Below, piece after piece: positions 61,421 through 64,000 of a stretch of DNA of 64,000 nucleotides (position 1 is its first letter; the number at the start of each line of letters is the position of its first letter). The stretch spans positions 186,001-250,000 of the forward strand of contig JANXCX010000011.1 of NCBI GenBank assembly GCA_025059535.1, written 5' to 3'. Made by a program: the position numbers and the translations under genes. The notes beneath the pieces are model-generated. The model did not search any database. It was not told the DNA's origin and saw nothing but the letters and a program-made list of their open reading frames with translations. The stretch is from Bacteroidia bacterium (GTDB lineage Bacteria > Bacteroidota > Bacteroidia > SpSt-205).

Positions 61421-63284
61421 CTTAGGGGTAGGGCTAGTGGCCGGCCAACGCATTTTGCAGCAGCGGGTCTATGGAGGGAGCGGAACCGATGTAATGGTGC
61501 GGGCGTTTCAGGATACAAGCGGATATTGGCTTCTGGGGCATACGCGCTCACGCGATGGGCTCCTTGAACGGAAGGGTTACGACGCCGATCTATGGATCAT
61601 TCGCACCGATCGGCGAGGTGAGGTACTCTGGCACCGCACCTACGGGGCAGAAGGTAATGAAGAACTCACGGATGCCTTGCGTCTCCCAGATGGCGGTCTG
61701 CTGCTTATTGGCTGGACCGACTCTCCTTCGCTGTCGCACGGCAAGCGAGATGCCTACCTAGTGCGTTTAGACCCTCTAGGCAAGGTAATTTGGAGCAAAG
61801 CTCTAGGCGGTACCGGTAACGACCTAGCCCAGGGAGGAGCCCTGCTCGGCGACTCCGTTATATGGATAGTGGGGCAGATTGGTTCGCGGGATGCTACCTA
61901 TCATCCCTACCCCTACGGAGGCATGGACGGCTGGCTGCTCCGCCTCTCCCTCACGGGTGAAGTGCAGGGCCACGCCACCTTCGGCGGAAGTGAAAATGAC
62001 TTTCTGAACTTGATTATTCCCCTCTCTCCTGACACTATCTGGCTTATTGGGGCTTCCGAATCGCAAGATGGCCACATTCAGAACCCTCTGGGCAAAACCG
62101 ACATATGGCTGGTAGAAGTGGATAGAGAGGGCCGCCTTAGGCGCAGTTGGAATTTTGGCGGAAGGGATTTAGAGGAGCCTTATAGCTGGACGCGCAGTCC
62201 TGAAGGGGAAATTTGGCTGGCGGGTACGAGCTTTTCGGTGAGTGAGGGCACAGGTAGGCGCGCCGAAGGCGCCATCTGGCGGCTTCTACCTGAAGGTTCC
62301 GCTATCCTCGCCTGGAGCGGCGGCGGCAGCGGCGACGAAGGCCTCAACTACCTTCATTATACCTCCACGGGAACCTGGCTCATCGCAGGGATGACAAGCT
62401 CGCGCGACCATCTTATACCGTCCCTCGCTGGCCTCTACGACGCATGGGCCTTAGAATGGGACCCGCGCCGAGATTCCCTGCATTTCTGCTATACTTTCGG
62501 CGGCAAAGACGTAGAAAGCTGGGTAGCGCTTTTCCCCGAAGGAAATGGCGTCTTTGTAGGCTGTGGCACGACGGCTTCCCCTGGCCTCCAGCTTGGGATT
62601 CGCCCCTACGGAAGTGCCGACTTCTGGCTGGTCTGGTGGCATCCGGATACTACTTTTACCACCCTACCTCCGCCAAATGCTCCTACTACCCTAGCGGGCT
62701 ACCTCACTACCGAAGGCCAGGTGCCGGCTTGGCTTTTTTTCCGAACTGCCGCCGGTCAAACCCTTGATAGCCTCCTTGTCCCTCCCACTACCCCCTTTCA
62801 TTGGCAGGTACCTGACTCTCTGGAAGGGGAACTGCGGGTAGTAGCCTATGCCCCCAACCACCTGTGGAAGGAAGTAACGCTGCGCCTGCGCAAAGGCCGG
62901 GAAAATCGCGCCGACTTCTACCTTGAAAAAATTCGGCCCGGTTTGCGCGCCCCTCTCTTTCATATTACGTTTGACAAAGGCAGTGCCCAGCTCAAGCCTG
63001 AATCTTACCCCCAGCTGGAGATACTCTTACGGTTTCTGCGCGACCATCCGCGCATGCGTATAGAGCTCGGCGGCCACACGGATGGAACGAGCCTGCCCGA
63101 AAATGAGCTTGTGCTATCTCGGGCGCGCGCCGAGGCCGTGAAGGCCTTCCTTGTGGCGCGCGGTATCTCCAAAGAGCGCCTCCATACCGTCGGCTTCGGT
63201 AAATCCCGCCCCATAGCCGATAACGCCACCGCAGAAGGGCAGCGCCGCAACCGCCGCGTGGAATACCGGATCCTCGCCCCTTAG
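61395..63284 (+). CDS. Exported beta-propeller protein with C-terminal OmpA domain
   Basis: 629 aa. Signal peptide (about 1-17, cleavage near L-V-A-G-Q). About six blade-like repeats with the pattern W-x-x-x-x-G-G-x-x-x-D follow (Y-G-G-S-G-T-D, Y-G-A-E-G-N-E-E, L-G-G-T-G-N-D, F-G-G-S-E-N-D, F-G-G-R-D-L-E, G-G-G-S-G-D-E, F-G-G-K-D-V-E). A short beta domain (about 440-510) leads to an OmpA domain (about 520-629) with F-D-K-G-S-A-Q-L-K-P, G-G-H-T-D-G near 557 and R-A-E-A-V near 572. Binds peptidoglycan; the propeller may bind a partner. Confidence 0.85.
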   Translation: MKWPLSWLSLGVGLVAGQRILQQRVYGGSGTDVMVRAFQDTSGYWLLGHTRSRDGLLERKGYDADLWIIRTDRRGEVLWHRTYGAEGNEELTDALRLPDGGLLLIGWTDSPSLSHGKRDAYLVRLDPLGKVIWSKALGGTGNDLAQGGALLGDSVIWIVGQIGSRDATYHPYPYGGMDGWLLRLSLTGEVQGHATFGGSENDFLNLIIPLSPDTIWLIGASESQDGHIQNPLGKTDIWLVEVDREGRLRRSWNFGGRDLEEPYSWTRSPEGEIWLAGTSFSVSEGTGRRAEGAIWRLLPEGSAILAWSGGGSGDEGLNYLHYTSTGTWLIAGMTSSRDHLIPSLAGLYDAWALEWDPRRDSLHFCYTFGGKDVESWVALFPEGNGVFVGCGTTASPGLQLGIRPYGSADFWLVWWHPDTTFTTLPPPNAPTTLAGYLTTEGQVPAWLFFRTAAGQTLDSLLVPPTTPFHWQVPDSLEGELRVVAYAPNHLWKEVTLRLRKGRENRADFYLEKIRPGLRAPLFHITFDKGSAQLKPESYPQLEILLRFLRDHPRMRIELGGHTDGTSLPENELVLSRARAEAVKAFLVARGISKERLHTVGFGKSRPIADNATAEGQRRNRRVEYRILAP

Positions 63285-63304
63285 CAAAAAGGCCGCAATT
63301 TTTG

Positions 63305-63312
63305 TTTCTTTG
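63305..63312 (+). promoter_or_regulatory. Weak -7 box of the bacilliredoxin gene
   Basis: TTTCTTTG, one mismatch to TAnnTTTG, 4 nt before ATG 63317. Confidence 0.5.
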
Positions 63313-63316
63313 TCCC

Positions 63317-63739
63317 ATGTACCCTGCCTACGTAGTAGAACCTATTCGGAAGGAAACGGTGGAGATGGGCCTGCGCGAACTGCGCACGCCCGAAGAAGTA
63401 GAGGCAGCTTTAGAGGCGCTAAAATCTGAAGGGACTACCGCTCTTTTTCTTATCAATTCAGTATGTGGCTGCTCAGCGGCTTCGGCTCGGCCTGCCATAG
63501 CCTTCGCTATGCGCCACAGCCGCCGGCCTAATTACTTTTATAGTGTTTTTGCCGGCGTGGATAAGGAAGCCACGGCTCGGCTTCGGGAGTACCTTGCCCC
63601 GCATCCGCCCTCATCCCCCAGCATGGCCTTGTGGAAAGGTGCCCAGCTTGTCCATTTTATCCCGCGCCACGAAATAGAAGGCCGCAGCCCCCAAAGTATC
63701 GCCGAAGTCCTCAAGCAGCTCTTTGATGCCCACTGCTAA
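63317..63739 (+). CDS. BrxA/BrxB-type bacilliredoxin (DUF1094)
   Basis: 140 aa. Thioredoxin-fold protein that removes bacillithiol from mixed disulfides in Firmicutes; the family also occurs in Bacteroidota. S-V-C-G-C-S-A-A-S-A-R-P near 49-60 is the C-G-C active site with the following A-R-P. Opens Y-P-A-Y-V-V-E-P-I-R. The ORF is open to 63302; ATG 63317 fits the box and family N-terminus. Overlaps the next gene by 14 nt. Confidence 0.9.
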   Translation: MYPAYVVEPIRKETVEMGLRELRTPEEVEAALEALKSEGTTALFLINSVCGCSAASARPAIAFAMRHSRRPNYFYSVFAGVDKEATARLREYLAPHPPSSPSMALWKGAQLVHFIPRHEIEGRSPQSIAEVLKQLFDAHC

Positions 63740-64000
63740 GCGCCTTTGCATCAGCTTAGGGCTAGCGGGGTTAGGGTTTGCGCAGGCTACGCCCGATATC
63801 TGGGCTAAACTCAACCCCTTCTTCGGAGGGGAGCTATGCTTCATAGATATCCGCTTTCTAAACACGCCGCTTTTTTCCTACCCTACTAACTACTGGGGCA
63901 TCAGCCTAGGTAGCAACTATACCTACTTTCGCACGGAGAATGAAGTCTTTGCGGCGGGGCCAGGGGCTCAGATTACGGGCGCCTTTCAATTCTTAGGACG
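63726..64000 (+). CDS. N-terminal part of a secreted / outer-membrane protein (cut by window edge)
   Basis: From ATG 63726, 91 codons run open to the edge. The signal peptide (R-L-C-I-S-L-G-L-A-G-L-G-F-A-Q-A) is followed by a beta-rich stretch with N-P-F-F-G-G-E and Y-W-G-I-S-L-G-S-N-Y-T, which could be outer-membrane barrel strands. Starts inside the bacilliredoxin gene in another frame. No family recognised. Confidence 0.5.
   Translation, partial: MPTAKRLCISLGLAGLGFAQATPDIWAKLNPFFGGELCFIDIRFLNTPLFSYPTNYWGISLGSNYTYFRTENEVFAAGPGAQITGAFQFLG

Noticed and set aside
63299-63312. TTTTTG as -33 element of the bacilliredoxin gene
   Set aside because: It touches the -7 box; the spacing is far too short for a promoter pair.
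1-64000. tRNA, rRNA, CRISPR array, insertion sequence or prophage
   Set aside because: No cloverleaf or T-loop pattern, no spaced direct repeats, no transposase or integrase and no terminal repeats were seen.

Overview
The window is a dense piece of a Bacteroidota chromosome. The lineage call rests on a complete gldKLMN type IX secretion (T9SS) core with a PorP/SprF gene beside it, several Bacteroidota-specific families (DUF1599, DUF4271 next to a divergent HemD, DUF3822 next to RsmD), and promoters of the Bacteroidota form TAnnTTTG. I see no ribosome-binding sites of the GGAGG kind. The gene content points to an aerobic, respiring, LPS-bearing heterotroph: complex I subunits, tryptophan dioxygenase, acyl-CoA dehydrogenase and heptose kinase. 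I cannot place it in an order, and no rRNA or tRNA gene was found.

Layout. 1-4297 (minus): truncated membrane protein, DUF1599, clpC, nuoH. 4317-11767 (minus): T9SS core gldK-L-M-N, porP, hemD and DUF4271, ended by a strong terminator. 11751-24785: mostly plus-strand genes ispF, smpB, pterin dehydratase, dut, a membrane patatin, two lipoproteins, nuoM, mgtE, a hydroxyacyl-CoA dehydrogenase, a glutaryl-CoA-dehydrogenase-like enzyme and scpB, with kynA and a secreted nuclease-like protein on minus. 24738-37420: rhomboid and a secreted protein on minus, then a long plus run of gyrA, rho, rlmN, a degenerate Fic protein, DUF3822, rsmD, a radical SAM enzyme, psd, a deoxynucleoside kinase and a heptose kinase. 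37421-37993 is the only real gap and carries a decayed minus-strand ORF. 37994-45326: potassium/proton antiporter pair, ABC ATPase, GtrA, accD, DUF3108, pheT, rnhB. 45386-53271 (minus): two paralogous OmpA-TPR lipoproteins around tsaD, asnB and nuoD. 53319-64000: EGF-like lipoprotein, SDR, CxxCH secreted protein, holA, mfd, ceramidase-like hydrolase, propeller-OmpA protein, bacilliredoxin and a partial secreted protein.

The most striking property is the architecture of gene expression. About 25 starts are preceded by a TAnnTTTG box (a few with one mismatch), and in 19 the box ends only 3-7 nt before the ATG or GTG. That geometry puts the transcription start at or next to the start codon, so many mRNAs should be leaderless, including some that begin with GTG. 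Two divergent gene pairs overlap at their 5' ends. Five other divergent pairs have back-to-back -7 boxes only 6-24 bp apart. Six of seven convergent gene pairs overlap at their 3' ends and the seventh is 4 bp apart. The box pattern also moves many start codons downstream of the longest possible ORF start, and I used it for the coordinates given.

No mobile element, CRISPR array or obvious defence island is present. The best candidates for undescribed biology are the leaderless, overlapping promoter architecture, the Fic-fold protein with a degenerate active site and an unknown C-terminal half, the out-of-frame nested lipoprotein pair, and the paralogous OmpA-TPR lipoproteins.
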